A stretch of 64,000 nt of DNA. Origin: Pelagerythrobacter marinus (GTDB lineage: Bacteria; Pseudomonadota; Alphaproteobacteria; Sphingomonadales; Sphingomonadaceae). The stretch covers positions 1 to 64,000 of the forward strand of contig NZ_WTYO01000006.1 of assembly GCF_009827515.1 (NCBI RefSeq). The letters run 5' to 3'. The position numbers were made by a program, and so were the translations under genes. Positions 34,985-43,810 of this stretch are shown here, piece after piece. The notes beneath the pieces are model-generated. The model had not been told where the DNA came from. It did not search any database and worked only from the letters and a program-made list of their open reading frames with translations. Within the stretch, counting starts at the first letter, position 1. Each line of letters opens with the position of its first letter.

Positions 34985-36211
34985 CTATTCCGCCGGGGCC
35001 AGTTCGCCGGCGCGGGCCGGGCGCCGCCGGCCGAACAGCTTGCGCAGGCGGCCCGCCAGCTTGGCGAAGGCGGTTTCGAGCGCGCCGATCGGCTGCCCGC
35101 CGGGCACGTAGGCGACCTTGTAGTACATCCACACGATCAGCGCGGCGAAGAGGACGAAGGGAACCCAGAGCGCGAGGACCGGATCGAACCGGCCGAGCGC
35201 GGCGATATCCTCCCCGTACTGGTTCACCTTGTGATAGGCGACGACCATCACGATCGAGACGAAGACGCCCAGCGCGCTGGTCGATCGCTTGGGCGGGATC
35301 GCCAGCGCCACGGCCAGCAGCGGCATCAGGGCCATCATCACCACCTCGACCATACGGAAGTTGAAGCTGGCCTGGCTCGCGTCGCGTTTCGCCTGGGTCG
35401 TGCTCTCGCTCCACCCGATCCGCAGCAGTTCGGGCAGGATATATTCGCGCTCCGCATCGCCGCGGGCGCGGAATTCCTCCACCGCGGGAAGATCGATCGG
35501 CAGGTCGTGGCGCGTGAAGCTGAGGACGCGCGGCGTCTGCTCGCCGGTGTCCTGCACGATCGTGCCGTCGGTCAGCCGCAGGATGATCGTGTCGGGGCTG
35601 TCGCTGGTGGCGAGGAAGGCGCCCTCGGCCGCCGAGATCGACAGGACCTGTCCCTTGTCGTCGGCGACCCGCGCGAAGATCCCCCGCAGCCGGCGCCCGT
35701 CGTCCTCGCTCGAATCGATCCGCAGGGCCATGCGGTCGGCCAGGGTCGTGAACTCGCCCACCTTGATCGAGGCGCCGAGCGCGCCCGAGCGCAGTTCGTA
35801 TTCCAGCTGCTCGTAGTAATAGCGGCTGACCGGCTGGACGTAGAAGACCAGCGCCACGTTCACCGCCATCAGCACGGCGGTGATGATATAGGGCACGCGC
35901 AGCAGCCGGCCATAGCTGAGGCCGACGGCGCGCATCACGTCGAGCTCGCTCGACGTCGCGAGCTTGCGGAAGGCGAGCAGGATGCCGAGCAGCAGGCCGA
36001 GCGGGATCGCCAGGCTCGCATATTCGGGGATCAGCGCGCCGAGCATCTTGAACACCACGCCGACCGGGCCGCCTTCGACGGCGACGAAATCGAACAGGCG
36101 CAGCATCTTGTCGAGCAGCAGCAGCGAGGCCGCGATCGCGAAAACCCCCAGCATCGGCAGGATCACCAGCCGGAAGATATATCGGTCGAGGGATGGGATC
36201 GATTTCAGCAA
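34985..36211 (-). CDS. lptF: LPS export ABC transporter permease LptF
   Basis: A 408-residue partner of LptG. Six helices surround a periplasmic jellyroll (about 135-270) that hands LPS to LptC/LptA. Diagnostic parts are LDRYIFRLVILPMLGVF at the N-terminus, SLAIPLGLLLGILLAFRKLATSSELDVMRAVGLS with the coupling helix (in pieces), and NFRMVEVVMMALMPLLAVALA before the last helices. The C-terminal 50 residues are basic and cytoplasmic, a common extension in this order. It is the first gene of the lptFG operon. Confidence 0.94.
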   Translation of the reverse strand: MLKSIPSLDRYIFRLVILPMLGVFAIAASLLLLDKMLRLFDFVAVEGGPVGVVFKMLGALIPEYASLAIPLGLLLGILLAFRKLATSSELDVMRAVGLSYGRLLRVPYIITAVLMAVNVALVFYVQPVSRYYYEQLEYELRSGALGASIKVGEFTTLADRMALRIDSSEDDGRRLRGIFARVADDKGQVLSISAAEGAFLATSDSPDTIILRLTDGTIVQDTGEQTPRVLSFTRHDLPIDLPAVEEFRARGDAEREYILPELLRIGWSESTTQAKRDASQASFNFRMVEVVMMALMPLLAVALAIPPKRSTSALGVFVSIVMVVAYHKVNQYGEDIAALGRFDPVLALWVPFVLFAALIVWMYYKVAYVPGGQPIGALETAFAKLAGRLRKLFGRRRPARAGELAPAE

Positions 36212-36309
36212 GGGCTTCGGCTCAGCGTCGGTTCGCCGCTGCCCTAGCGCGAAACTGCCCGCCGGTCATGCCCCAACCGCCCGACCGGCGGCCGCGCCGC
36301 GGTGGCGGA

Positions 36310-36696
36310 TCAGGCCTTTTCCAGCGTGCACTGCAGCGGGTGCTGGTTCTGGCGCGCGAAATCCATCACCTGGTTCACCTTGGTCTCGGCGATTTCATAG
36401 GGAAAGATCCCGCAGACGCCGACGCCCCGCTGGTGGACGTGCAGCATGACGCGGGTCGCCTGCTCCAGGTCCATGCGGAAGAACCGCTTCAGGCACATGA
36501 CGACGAATTCCATCGGGGTGTAATCGTCGTTGAGCATCAGCACCTTGTACTGGCTGGGCTTCTTGGGGCTGGTGCGGGTCCGCGTCGCGATCCCGACCTG
36601 CCCTTCGCCGTCACCGTCGCCGGCATCCGAATCGCCGGGGCCCGCGCCGAGGGGGCGCAGGGGCAGGGGGTGCAGGATTTCGCGGTCGATCGGCAT
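36310..36696 (-). CDS. clpS: ATP-dependent Clp protease adaptor ClpS
   Basis: A 128-residue adaptor that delivers N-degron substrates to ClpAP. The conserved core (about residues 45-125) contains [17 protein letters not shown], the substrate-pocket region, and [21 protein letters not shown]. The N-terminal 40 residues are glycine- and aspartate-rich and probably flexible, longer than in E. coli. I start at ATG 36696 (MPIDRE); ATG 36720 would add eight more residues (MRYDIHCL). It is a single gene; no clpA lies adjacent. Confidence 0.92.
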   Translation of the reverse strand: MPIDREILHPLPLRPLGAGPGDSDAGDGDGEGQVGIATRTRTSPKKPSQYKVLMLNDDYTPMEFVVMCLKRFFRMDLEQATRVMLHVHQRGVGVCGIFPYEIAETKVNQVMDFARQNQHPLQCTLEKA

Positions 36697-36819
36697 CAGG
36701 CAGTGAATATCGTATCGCATTCGGCATTCGCAAGTGGCGCGCACGCAGGCAGGGGAGCGATTGTGGGGCGCGGCGGTTGCCGGGCGATTAACGTGTAGCG
36801 CCCCCGGCGCCAAGCGAAA

Positions 36820-36852
36820 CGGGCCGGCCCAGCGGTGGAGCTGGCCGGCCCG
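36820..36852 (-). terminator. Hairpin terminator after the phasin gene
   Basis: CGGGCCGGCC pairs with its complement at 36843-36852, with flanking GCTG/CAGC pairs near the loop. On the minus strand TTTCGCTT follows. It lies about 50 bases after the phasin stop. Confidence 0.65.
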
Positions 36853-36904
36853 TGTCGTGTCCGGCGCCCGCTCGCGCCGGGCGCGAGAGGACGCGTCCCG
36901 GCGA

Positions 36905-37702
36905 TCAGGCCGCGGGGCGGGCCTTTTCCATCGCCAGGCTGACCCGGCTGGAAAGCGGCGCGGCGACGTCGCCGGCCAGCTTGACCCAGGCTTCGGTCGC
37001 CTTGGAGAACTGCGCCACTGCGGCGTCGAAATTGCGGCTGGCGATCTGGCCCTGGAGCTGGACGAAATCGGTCGGCGACTTGACCGCGGCGAATTCCTTC
37101 GCGTCGCCGGTCATCGTTTCGACCGCGGCCTTGCTGTCTTCCATCGTCGCCTTGGCGATCTCCTGCAGGCCGGCGGCGAAGATCTTGCCCGATTCGACCA
37201 TCGCGTCGAGGTTGCCCTTCGAAAACTCGCGCGCTTCCACGGCGTATTCGGCGCTCTTCTCGTAAGCGGTCTGCGCGCGGGCCTGCAGTTCGGCGAGGCC
37301 TTCCTTCATCTGGGCGGCGTAATCGGTGCTGGTCTGGGTCTTGGCCATGTCGGTTTCCTTCGTTCGGGGGCGGGCGGGGGCCTTTGTCGCGAACTTGCGG
37401 GCGGCGGCCTTGCCGGCGTTCTTCTTGGGGGCGGCAGTCCTGGCGGCGGTTTTGGCCCGCGGGGCTGCCTTCTTCTTCTTCGCGCCGCCGTTCTTCGATC
37501 TGGCGGGTTTCGGCTGGACGGGGGCGGATCTCCCGGCCCCGGCCATCGCTTCGGCGGTATCGGTCTTCATCGCGGTCGTGCTCTTGTCTCCGGCCGGCGG
37601 GGCGGACTCGCCTTCCGGTCTTGCATCGGCCTTGCGCGCCGCGGCTTCGGCATAAGCTTTCGCGGCTGCGGCATCGCTGCTGGCTTCATCGCGTGTCGCC
37701 AT
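36905..37702 (-). CDS. Phasin with a lysine/alanine-rich N-terminal region
   Basis: A 265-residue granule-associated protein that coats polyhydroxyalkanoate granules. Residues from about 120 to 262 form the amphipathic helical phasin domain (starting [19 protein letters not shown]). Residues 60-118 are lysine-, alanine- and proline-rich, like the DNA-binding tail of PhaF proteins but at the other end of the protein. The ATG at 37702 has a good ribosome-binding site (GAGGAAGG). An internal ATG at 37347 (MAKTQTSTD), also with a good site (GAAGGAAA), would make the phasin domain alone. It follows phaC, with two palindromic operators and a 15-bp triple repeat in the promoter. Confidence 0.85.
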   Translation of the reverse strand: MATRDEASSDAAAAKAYAEAAARKADARPEGESAPPAGDKSTTAMKTDTAEAMAGAGRSAPVQPKPARSKNGGAKKKKAAPRAKTAARTAAPKKNAGKAAARKFATKAPARPRTKETDMAKTQTSTDYAAQMKEGLAELQARAQTAYEKSAEYAVEAREFSKGNLDAMVESGKIFAAGLQEIAKATMEDSKAAVETMTGDAKEFAAVKSPTDFVQLQGQIASRNFDAAVAQFSKATEAWVKLAGDVAAPLSSRVSLAMEKARPAA

Positions 37703-37713
37703 GACGATCCTTC

Positions 37714-37758
37714 CTCTGCCTGCGGGCCCTCTGCCTGCGGGCCCTCTGCCTGCGGGCA
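37714..37758. repeat. Three tandem 15-bp repeats before the phasin start
   Basis: Copies at 37714-37728, 37729-37743 and 37744-37758 share CTCTGCCTGCGGGC. Only the last base of the third differs. They lie in the leader immediately ahead of the phasin ribosome-binding site. Confidence 0.9.
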
Positions 37759-37784
37759 TTGTGCCCGGCCAATGCGTCGGTAAT

Positions 37785-37798
37785 GTTGCAGTGCACAA
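37785..37798 (-). promoter_or_regulatory. Proximal phasin operator half (PhaR-like)
   Basis: GTTGCAGTGCACAA shares the core TGCAGTGCACAA with the full palindrome at 37832-37846. Alphaproteobacterial PhaR represses phasin genes at TGCA-rich palindromes, so this is a likely second binding site. Confidence 0.5.
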
Positions 37799-37831
37799 AA
37801 TAGGCGGATGCGCGCCGAAGTCAAGAATATT

Positions 37832-37846
37832 TTGTGCAGTGCACAA
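37832..37846 (-). promoter_or_regulatory. Perfect palindrome, likely PhaR operator
   Basis: TTGTGCA and TGCACAA flank a single central base. It lies between phaC and the phasin gene with a second partial copy 34 bases away. The core resembles PhaR sites; PhaR itself is not in this window. Confidence 0.6.
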
Positions 37847-37895
37847 TAAGCGCGCAGGTCCCTTCCGGACCAGCCACGGTGAAGGCGGATTGGCC

Positions 37896-39803
37896 TCAGC
37901 GCATCCGCACGTAGCGGCCCGGCGCGTCCTCGATCGTCCTGTCCCCGCGCCCGCCCGGCTTGCGCTTGCCGGTCGCCGGCACCTGCGCGTCGCCGTGCCC
38001 CTTCAGCCAGTCCAGCCAGTGCGGCCACCACGATCCGGGATGCTCGGTCGCGCCTTCGATGAAGGCGTCGAGCGAGGACGCCCGGCTGTCGCCGGTCCAG
38101 TACTGGTACTTGTTCGCGGCCGGCGGGTTCACGACCCCGGCGATATGCCCGCTGCCGGCGAGGACGAAAGTCGTCTCGCCGCGGAAGTGGCGGGTCGCGC
38201 GCCAGACGCTTTCGGCGGGCGCGATGTGATCCTCGCGCCCGGCCTGGATGAAGGCGGGCACGGCGATGCGGGTCAGGTCGATCGGGGTCCCGTCGGCCGC
38301 GAGGGCATCGGGGATCACCAGCTTGTTGTCGCGGTAGAGGTCGCGCAGGTAATCGCCGTGCCAGCGCGCGGGCAGGTTCGTCACGTCGCCGTTCCAGTGC
38401 AGCAGGTCGAAGGCCGGGTAATCCTCCCCCAGGAGGTAGTTGTTGACGACGTAGTTCCAGATCAGGTCGCGGCCGCGCAGGGCGTTGAACGTGGCGGCCA
38501 TGTAGCGCCCGTCGAGATAGCCTTCGGGAGCGAGGCGGCCGATGATCTCCAGCTGGCCGCCGTCGATGAAGCCGCGCAGTTCGCCCGCTTTCTCGAAATC
38601 GACCTGGGCGGTGAAGAACGTCGCGCTGGCGACCTTGTCCGCCTGCCCCCGGCGGGCAAGGATCGCGAGAGTCGCGGCCAGCGTCGTGCCGGCGACGCAA
38701 TAGCCGATCGCGTGCACCGCCGACACCTCCAGCCGCGCGCGAACGTGGTCGATCGCCTCGGCCTGGGCGCGGATGTAATCGTCCCAGGCCACGTCCTTCA
38801 TCGTCGCGTCGGCCGACTTCCAGCTCACCACGAACACGGTCAGCCCCTGGTCCACGGCCCACTTGATGAAGCTCTTCTTCGGCGAGAGGTCGAGGATGTA
38901 GAAACGGTTGATCCACGGCGGGAAGATCACCAGCGGCACGGCGAGCACGTCCTTCGTCGCCGGGTCGTACTGGATCAGCTGGTAGAGCGGGGTCTCGTGG
39001 ACCACCTTTCCCGGGGTCGCGGCGATGTTCTCGCCCAGGGTGAAGGCCGCCGGGTCGGTGTGGGTCAGCTGGCCCCGGCGCAAGTCGGCGATCAGGTGGC
39101 CCATCCCCTTGACGAGGTTCCGGCCCGATGTCTCGACGGTGCGCTTCAGCACCACCGGGTTGGTGGCGACGAAATTGTCCGGGCTCATCGCGTCGAGCAG
39201 GGCGCGGGTCGCGAAAGCGAGCTGCTCGCGGCGCTCGGCCGGTACACCCTCGACCTCGTTCGCCGCGGAGACGAGGTAGTCGGCCAGCATCAGGTACGTC
39301 TGGTGCAGCAGGGCGAAAGCGGGATGTTCGCGCCAGGCCGGGTCGGCGAAGCGCCGATCGGTGCGCGGCAGCGCGGTTTCGGGCGGCCCGTCGCCGCCCT
39401 CCGCCGTCTCGCCCAGCATGGCCCCGGCCATCGCGCGCCACAGCGCCAGGCCGTCGTCCATCATCCGTTCGATCGCGGCCGGATCGGCCTGAGGCGGAAC
39501 GGGCCACTGCCCGGCCATCTGCATCCAGGCGGCGGGATCGAGCGGGTTGGCCGGGTCGGGCCGTCCCGAAAGCCGTTCCTCGACGAAATCGAGCCACATC
39601 GCGCGCAGCTCCTGCGCGGTCCGGCCCCACTGCGCGATCGCGTCCCGGTCCTCGGGTTCGCCGTCGCTGTCGCCGTCGTCGTCGTCGGCGGCGGCGGATC
39701 CTGCCCCGGCGCTGCTCGGCCCGGCGAAAGCGGCCATGGCGGCGCGCATCACCTCCCCCTGCATCCGCAGGGCGGCGGCGAAGGGATCGTGCGTATCGGG
39801 CAT
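37896..39803 (-). CDS. phaC: Class I polyhydroxyalkanoate synthase
   Basis: A 635-residue enzyme polymerising (R)-3-hydroxyacyl-CoA into storage polyester at the granule surface. The alpha/beta hydrolase core has the nucleophile C369 in the lipase-like box GYCVAG, the catalytic aspartate in AGREDHIAP near 525, and the histidine in SGHIAGV near 553. The usual GxCxGG has alanine in place of the first of the final two glycines. NFVATNPVVLKRTVETSG and PPWINRFYILDL are conserved blocks. An acidic, low-complexity patch occupies residues 40-53. I start at ATG 39803 (MPDTHDP); an upstream start would add 17 residues. The phasin gene follows on the same strand. Confidence 0.94.
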   Translation of the reverse strand: MPDTHDPFAAALRMQGEVMRAAMAAFAGPSSAGAGSAAADDDDGDSDGEPEDRDAIAQWGRTAQELRAMWLDFVEERLSGRPDPANPLDPAAWMQMAGQWPVPPQADPAAIERMMDDGLALWRAMAGAMLGETAEGGDGPPETALPRTDRRFADPAWREHPAFALLHQTYLMLADYLVSAANEVEGVPAERREQLAFATRALLDAMSPDNFVATNPVVLKRTVETSGRNLVKGMGHLIADLRRGQLTHTDPAAFTLGENIAATPGKVVHETPLYQLIQYDPATKDVLAVPLVIFPPWINRFYILDLSPKKSFIKWAVDQGLTVFVVSWKSADATMKDVAWDDYIRAQAEAIDHVRARLEVSAVHAIGYCVAGTTLAATLAILARRGQADKVASATFFTAQVDFEKAGELRGFIDGGQLEIIGRLAPEGYLDGRYMAATFNALRGRDLIWNYVVNNYLLGEDYPAFDLLHWNGDVTNLPARWHGDYLRDLYRDNKLVIPDALAADGTPIDLTRIAVPAFIQAGREDHIAPAESVWRATRHFRGETTFVLAGSGHIAGVVNPPAANKYQYWTGDSRASSLDAFIEGATEHPGSWWPHWLDWLKGHGDAQVPATGKRKPGGRGDRTIEDAPGRYVRMR

Positions 39804-39917
39804 CGGGGCGCTCCGTCGAAGTCGCGGTTGCGGCCACGATAGCCAAAAGCGCATTTCACCGCGACCGCTATTCGGTTAGGGTTTTGGCATCAGCCCGGCT
39901 GAACGGCACCCGCGTGC

Positions 39918-39953
39918 CGCCCCGCAATCGAGAAACGCCCCGCAATCGAGAAA
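39918..39953. repeat. Perfect 18-bp tandem duplication before the aminotransferase
   Basis: 39918-39935 and 39936-39953 both read CGCCCCGCAATCGAGAAA. The repeat abuts the ribosome-binding site of the aminotransferase gene. Confidence 0.92.
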
Positions 39954-39960
39954 GAGGTCG

Positions 39961-41166
39961 ATGGATACCGAATTCTACCGCATGAAGCGCCTGCCGCCTT
40001 ACGTGATCGCCGAAGTCAACGCGATGCGGCACGCGGCGCGGCGCGCGGGACGGGACATCATCGACCTGGGCATGGGCAATCCCGACCAGCCGCCGCCCGC
40101 CCACGTGATCGAGAAGCTGTGCGAAGTCGCGGCCAAGCCCGATGCCCACGGCTATTCGCAGTCCAAGGGCATCCCCGGCCTGCGCCGCGCCCAGGCGAAC
40201 TATTACGGCCGGCGCTTCGGCGTCGATCTCGACCCGGAGACCGAAGTGGTCGTGACGATGGGATCGAAGGAAGGGCTGGCCAGCCTCGCCACCGCGATCA
40301 CCGCGCCGGGCGACGTCGTGCTGGCGCCGAACCCGAGTTACCCGATCCACACCTTCGGTTTCATCATCGCCGGGGCCACGATCCGGTCGGTGCCGACAAC
40401 CCCGGACGAGCACTATTTCCGCAGCCTCGAGAAGGCGATGTATTTCACCGTCCCGCGGCCCAGCGTCCTCGTGGTCAACTACCCCTCCAACCCCACGGCC
40501 GAAGTGGTGGACCTCGCCTTCTACGAGCGGCTCGTCGCCTGGGCGAAGGAGAACAAGGTCTGGATCCTGTCCGACCTCGCCTATTCGGAGCTCTATTTCG
40601 ACGGCAACCCGACCCCCTCGATCATGCAGGTGAAAGGGGCGAAGGACGTCGCGGTCGAATTCACCTCGATGTCGAAGACATATTCGATGGCCGGCTGGCG
40701 GATGGGCTTCGCGGTCGGCAACCGCGATCTGATCGCGGCGATGAGCCGGGTGAAATCCTATCTCGACTACGGCGCCTTCACCCCGATCCAGGCCGCCGCC
40801 TGCGCCGCGCTCAACGGCCCGCAGGACATCGTCGAAAGCAATCGCGAGCTTTACCACAAGCGGCGCGACGTAATGGTGGAGGCGTTCGGCCGCGCCGGGT
40901 GGGATATCCCGGCCCCGCGCGCCTCGATGTTCGCCTGGGCCCCGCTGCCGCCGGCCCTGAAGGACATGGGCAGCCTGGAGTTTTCCAAGCAGTTGCTGAC
41001 CCATGCCGACGTCGCCGTCGCGCCCGGGGTCGGTTATGGCGAGGAGGGCGAAGGGTACGTGCGGATCGCGATGGTCGAGAACGAGCAACGCCTGCGCCAG
41101 GCCGCGCGCAACGTGAAACGCTATTTCTCCTCGCTCGGCATCAATGCCGCCGCCGGCACCGGCTGA
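39961..41166 (+). CDS. Class I/II aminotransferase, probably alanine-forming (AlaC/LL-DAP type)
   Basis: A 401-residue PLP enzyme. It begins with the RLPPYVIAEVNAM block of the AlaC-like group, has GYSQSKGIPGLRRA near residue 66, NPSYPIH near 124 and NYPSNPT near 175, and the PLP lysine in SMSKTYSMAGWR near 239. The final arginine for substrate carboxylate lies in YVRIAM. Members make alanine from pyruvate and glutamate or act on related substrates; this group is often mis-annotated as aspartate aminotransferase. Whether it makes alanine or LL-diaminopimelate is not decided by sequence; dapE elsewhere in the window makes the first more likely. Confidence 0.87.
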   Translation: MDTEFYRMKRLPPYVIAEVNAMRHAARRAGRDIIDLGMGNPDQPPPAHVIEKLCEVAAKPDAHGYSQSKGIPGLRRAQANYYGRRFGVDLDPETEVVVTMGSKEGLASLATAITAPGDVVLAPNPSYPIHTFGFIIAGATIRSVPTTPDEHYFRSLEKAMYFTVPRPSVLVVNYPSNPTAEVVDLAFYERLVAWAKENKVWILSDLAYSELYFDGNPTPSIMQVKGAKDVAVEFTSMSKTYSMAGWRMGFAVGNRDLIAAMSRVKSYLDYGAFTPIQAAACAALNGPQDIVESNRELYHKRRDVMVEAFGRAGWDIPAPRASMFAWAPLPPALKDMGSLEFSKQLLTHADVAVAPGVGYGEEGEGYVRIAMVENEQRLRQAARNVKRYFSSLGINAAAGTG

Positions 41167-41255
41167 GCCGCAACGCCGCGAAGGCCCTCCGACCGGCGCG
41201 AAGGGTTGAAATCGGACCTACCTTGCGTTGACCGCACGCAGGCGCGCTTCCTAGC

Positions 41256-41276
41256 CCCTTGCCCGAGAGGCAAGGG
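41256..41276. other. Perfect 8-bp hairpin in the gap before the winged-helix gene
   Basis: CCCTTGCC, CGAGA loop, GGCAAGGG. No T-tract follows on either strand. It may be the weak end of the aminotransferase transcript. Confidence 0.5.
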
Positions 41277-41445
41277 AATAGCCGGGGTCGCTGGGGGAAC
41301 GCATGGCTTCGCGAAGGTTCATGAAACCGGGTTCGACGATCGGCGGGCGGACGCCGCCGGGCTGGCTGGCTGGCCGGCGAAGGCCTGAACTGCGGGAAAC
41401 CGGCTGGCGGCCCGCTCGCTCGCGGGCAGCCCGGGGCCGCGCCTG

Positions 41446-41850
41446 ATGTGGCGTGCGGAAGACGCGCCGGCGGGGGAATTGCCCCGCGCGATGCAGGTGG
41501 GGCCGGTCACGCTCGACCTGTTCCATCGCGACGCCCATGTCGCCGGGCGCTGGTTGCGGCTGCACCCGCGCGAGTTCGCGGTTCTCTGGCACCTCGCCGA
41601 ACGGCCGGGTCGCCCGGTGCCGCGCGCGCACCTGCTGCGCCACGTCTGGCGGCTGGACTTCGATCCCCAGACCAACCGAGTCGCGGTGGCGGTGTGCCGG
41701 ATCCGCGCCCGCCTGCGCGCGGTCGGGGTCGAGGGGCTGATCGCGACCGTTCCGGGGGGCGGCTATCTGCTGCGCCGCCCGCACGAAGCGCTGGACAGCC
41801 CCGCGCCCATGCGCGACGATGCCGGCAACGAAATGGCGGCAGGTGGATGA
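41446..41850 (+). CDS. Stand-alone OmpR/PhoB-type winged-helix DNA-binding protein
   Basis: A 134-residue protein consisting of one effector domain of the OmpR/PhoB type without a receiver. Residues about 18-110 fit the fold: HPREFAVLWHLAERPGRPVPRAHLLRHVW is the helix leading to recognition, TNRVAVAVCRIRARL is the recognition helix region, and TVPGGGYLL is the wing. It could be an orphan transcription factor. The next gene, a crotonase, starts four bases after its stop and is probably co-transcribed. ATG 41446 has no convincing Shine-Dalgarno sequence. Confidence 0.78.
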   Translation: MWRAEDAPAGELPRAMQVGPVTLDLFHRDAHVAGRWLRLHPREFAVLWHLAERPGRPVPRAHLLRHVWRLDFDPQTNRVAVAVCRIRARLRAVGVEGLIATVPGGGYLLRRPHEALDSPAPMRDDAGNEMAAGG

Positions 41851-41853
41851 CGA

Positions 41854-42660
41854 ATGGATTTTGCGGCGAACGAACGCGTCTCGATCGAACTGGGTGACGA
41901 CGGCGTGGCCCAGGTGCGGCTGATCCGTGCCGACAAGATGAACGCGCTCGACCCCGAGATGTTCGCCCGGATCATCGAGGCGGGGCAGGCGCTCCACGAT
42001 ATGAAGGGCCTGCGCGCCGTCGTCCTTTCGGGGGAGGGGCGGGCCTTCTGCGCCGGGCTGGACCTGTCGAATTTCGGCAAGCTGCCCGATCCCGATGCCC
42101 CGCCGCTCTCGGCGCGGACCCACGGCAATGCCAACCTGTTCCAGCAGGTCTCCGTCCAGTGGCGCAAGCTGCCGGTCCCGGTGATCGCCGCCGTTCACGG
42201 GGTGTGCTTCGGCGGGGGCCTGCAGATCGCCAGCGGGGCGGATATCCGCGTGGTCGCGCCCGATACGCGCATGGCGATCATGGAAATGAAGTGGGGCCTC
42301 GTGCCCGACATGGGCGGTTTCGCGCTCTGGCGCGGGCTGGTCCGCGACGATCACTTGCGCGAGCTGGTCTATACCAACCGCGAGTTCAGCGGCGAGGAAG
42401 CGCTCGCGCTCGGCCTCGCCACCCATTGCGATGCCGACCCGGTGGCGCGCGCGACCGCCATCGCCGGGGAGATCGCCAATCGCAGCCCGCACGCGATCCG
42501 TGCGGCCAAGCGTCTCTTCGCCGCCATGGCCGACCGTCCGACGGACGAAATCCTGGTCGAGGAAAGCATCGAGCAGCACAAGGTCATGCGCACCCCCAAC
42601 CAGGTGGAGGCGGTGATGGCCGGGATGGAAAAGCGCGCCCCGAACTTCGCCGACGTCTGA
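41854..42660 (+). CDS. Enoyl-CoA hydratase/isomerase (crotonase) family protein
   Basis: A 268-residue CoA-binding enzyme. The oxyanion-hole segments are AFCAGLDLSNFG near residue 65 and AVHGVCFGGGLQIASGADIR near 112. The position of the usual first catalytic glutamate is not clearly occupied, so hydration, isomerisation or another crotonase reaction cannot be chosen. It probably works in fatty acid or aromatic acid breakdown. It follows the winged-helix gene by three bases. The acyl-CoA thioesterase gene converges on it ten bases later. Confidence 0.86.
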   Translation: MDFAANERVSIELGDDGVAQVRLIRADKMNALDPEMFARIIEAGQALHDMKGLRAVVLSGEGRAFCAGLDLSNFGKLPDPDAPPLSARTHGNANLFQQVSVQWRKLPVPVIAAVHGVCFGGGLQIASGADIRVVAPDTRMAIMEMKWGLVPDMGGFALWRGLVRDDHLRELVYTNREFSGEEALALGLATHCDADPVARATAIAGEIANRSPHAIRAAKRLFAAMADRPTDEILVEESIEQHKVMRTPNQVEAVMAGMEKRAPNFADV

Positions 42661-42669
42661 ACCGGGGCG

Positions 42670-43449
42670 TCAGCCGAAGATCGCGGCCGCCTGCATCGCG
42701 TCGAGCACCTGGCGTCCCTCGGCATTCCACAGCCGCAACCGTTCGGAGGAATAGCCGTCGTCGGCGTGCTGGCTGGCATTTTCCGACAGCCACCAACCGT
42801 CGCGCGTCGTGGGCGCCGTGTCGAGCAGGTTGAACGACCAGTTGATCGAACTGACCGGGCCCTGCCGCTGCATCGCGCGCATCGCGCCGGGCGGCAGGAC
42901 ATCGCCCATCAGGATCAGTTCGGACACAGGGTCCAGCACGTCGCGCTGCGTCAGGCGGGCCCAGCGGCGCACGACGGGCGCGCCCGGGCCGCGTTCGTCC
43001 TGCGCGCGGCGCAGTTCGAAATTGTTGCGGATGAAGGCCGGCCCCGAATCGACCATGACCGGCTCGGCCGCTTCCGGATCGCCGGGCCAGTTCGCCGGCG
43101 TGGCGGCAGGGTGGACGGCATTGGGCTCGCGCGCGGTGCCGAACACCCACAGCGCGGTCAGCGCGCACTGGCCGCCGGTCCAGATCTCGCTGCGGACTTG
43201 CGCCACGTTGCGGCCCTGGCGCACGATCTCGCGCCGCAGCTCGATCTCGCCGCCCACCGGTGCGACGAAGCCGATCTGCGCCGCGCGCAGGGGCGGCAGG
43301 TCGGGAAAGGCGCGGACCGCGGCGGTATAGGCGACCAGCCCCAGCGCCCCGCCATAGAGCGTGCGGCCCTGCATCCAGGCCTCCGCCTGCGAAAGGTTGG
43401 CAGGGCCGCCGGCAGCGGGGACGGGATCGATCAGGCTGGATATGCTCAT
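42670..43449 (-). CDS. Acyl-CoA thioesterase, double hot-dog fold
   Basis: A 259-residue enzyme of the TesB/YciA-like double hot-dog group that hydrolyses acyl-CoA to free acid and CoA. The first hot dog contains RTLYGGALGLVAYTAAVRAFPD with the central helix (about residues 28-50); the second has INWSFNLLDTAPTTRDGWW followed by the terminal strands. A clear aspartate for catalysis cannot be named with certainty. The start ATG is 43449 (MSISSLIDP). It is a single gene convergent with the crotonase. Confidence 0.82.
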   Translation of the reverse strand: MSISSLIDPVPAAGGPANLSQAEAWMQGRTLYGGALGLVAYTAAVRAFPDLPPLRAAQIGFVAPVGGEIELRREIVRQGRNVAQVRSEIWTGGQCALTALWVFGTAREPNAVHPAATPANWPGDPEAAEPVMVDSGPAFIRNNFELRRAQDERGPGAPVVRRWARLTQRDVLDPVSELILMGDVLPPGAMRAMQRQGPVSSINWSFNLLDTAPTTRDGWWLSENASQHADDGYSSERLRLWNAEGRQVLDAMQAAAIFG

Positions 43450-43676
43450 GCCCGGCAGCTTTACGTAATCGTCAGGCAGGGTCCAGACTGACGTAACGGA
43501 AAGGGCGCGGCAGGTCCCGTCGGGGCATCCGGGGCGGGGCGGTTCGCGTGCCCGAGCGGGGCGGCGGACGCGATTTGGGGGCCCGCGTGCCTCGATTGCA
43601 CCTAACCGATTGCCTTGGCGCGGCCGAGCCGCTAGGGGGCCGCTTCCCCTTGCGTTCCGCCGATGCAAGGGGACGA

Positions 43677-43750
43677 GGCCCGATGGCGGAGTGGTTACGC
43701 AGAGGACTGCAAATCCTTGCACGCCGGTTCGATTCCGGCTCGGGCCTCCA
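43677..43750 (+). tRNA. tRNA-Cys (anticodon GCA)
   Basis: A 74-base cloverleaf: acceptor GGCCCGA pairs with TCGGGCC, the anticodon loop CTGCAAA gives GCA, the T-loop is GTTCGATTC, and an encoded CCA closes at 43750. The anticodon stem has one G-T pair. Confidence 0.95.
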
Positions 43751-43810
43751 CTCTTCGCGAAGCAAGGCATTGCGGGCCGCCCGCGGTGCCGATAAAGGCC
43801 CGCGATCAGT

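Noticed and set aside
37701-39842. A 713-codon open frame on the plus strand opposite phaC
   Set aside because: It mirrors phaC codon by codon, its product is rich in Arg, Gly and Pro with no domain, and the phaC product has all expected motifs. GC-rich genes routinely leave their antisense frames open.
41256-41276. Hairpin as a terminator of the aminotransferase
   Set aside because: The stem is perfect but no T-run follows on either strand, so I recorded it as a structure only.
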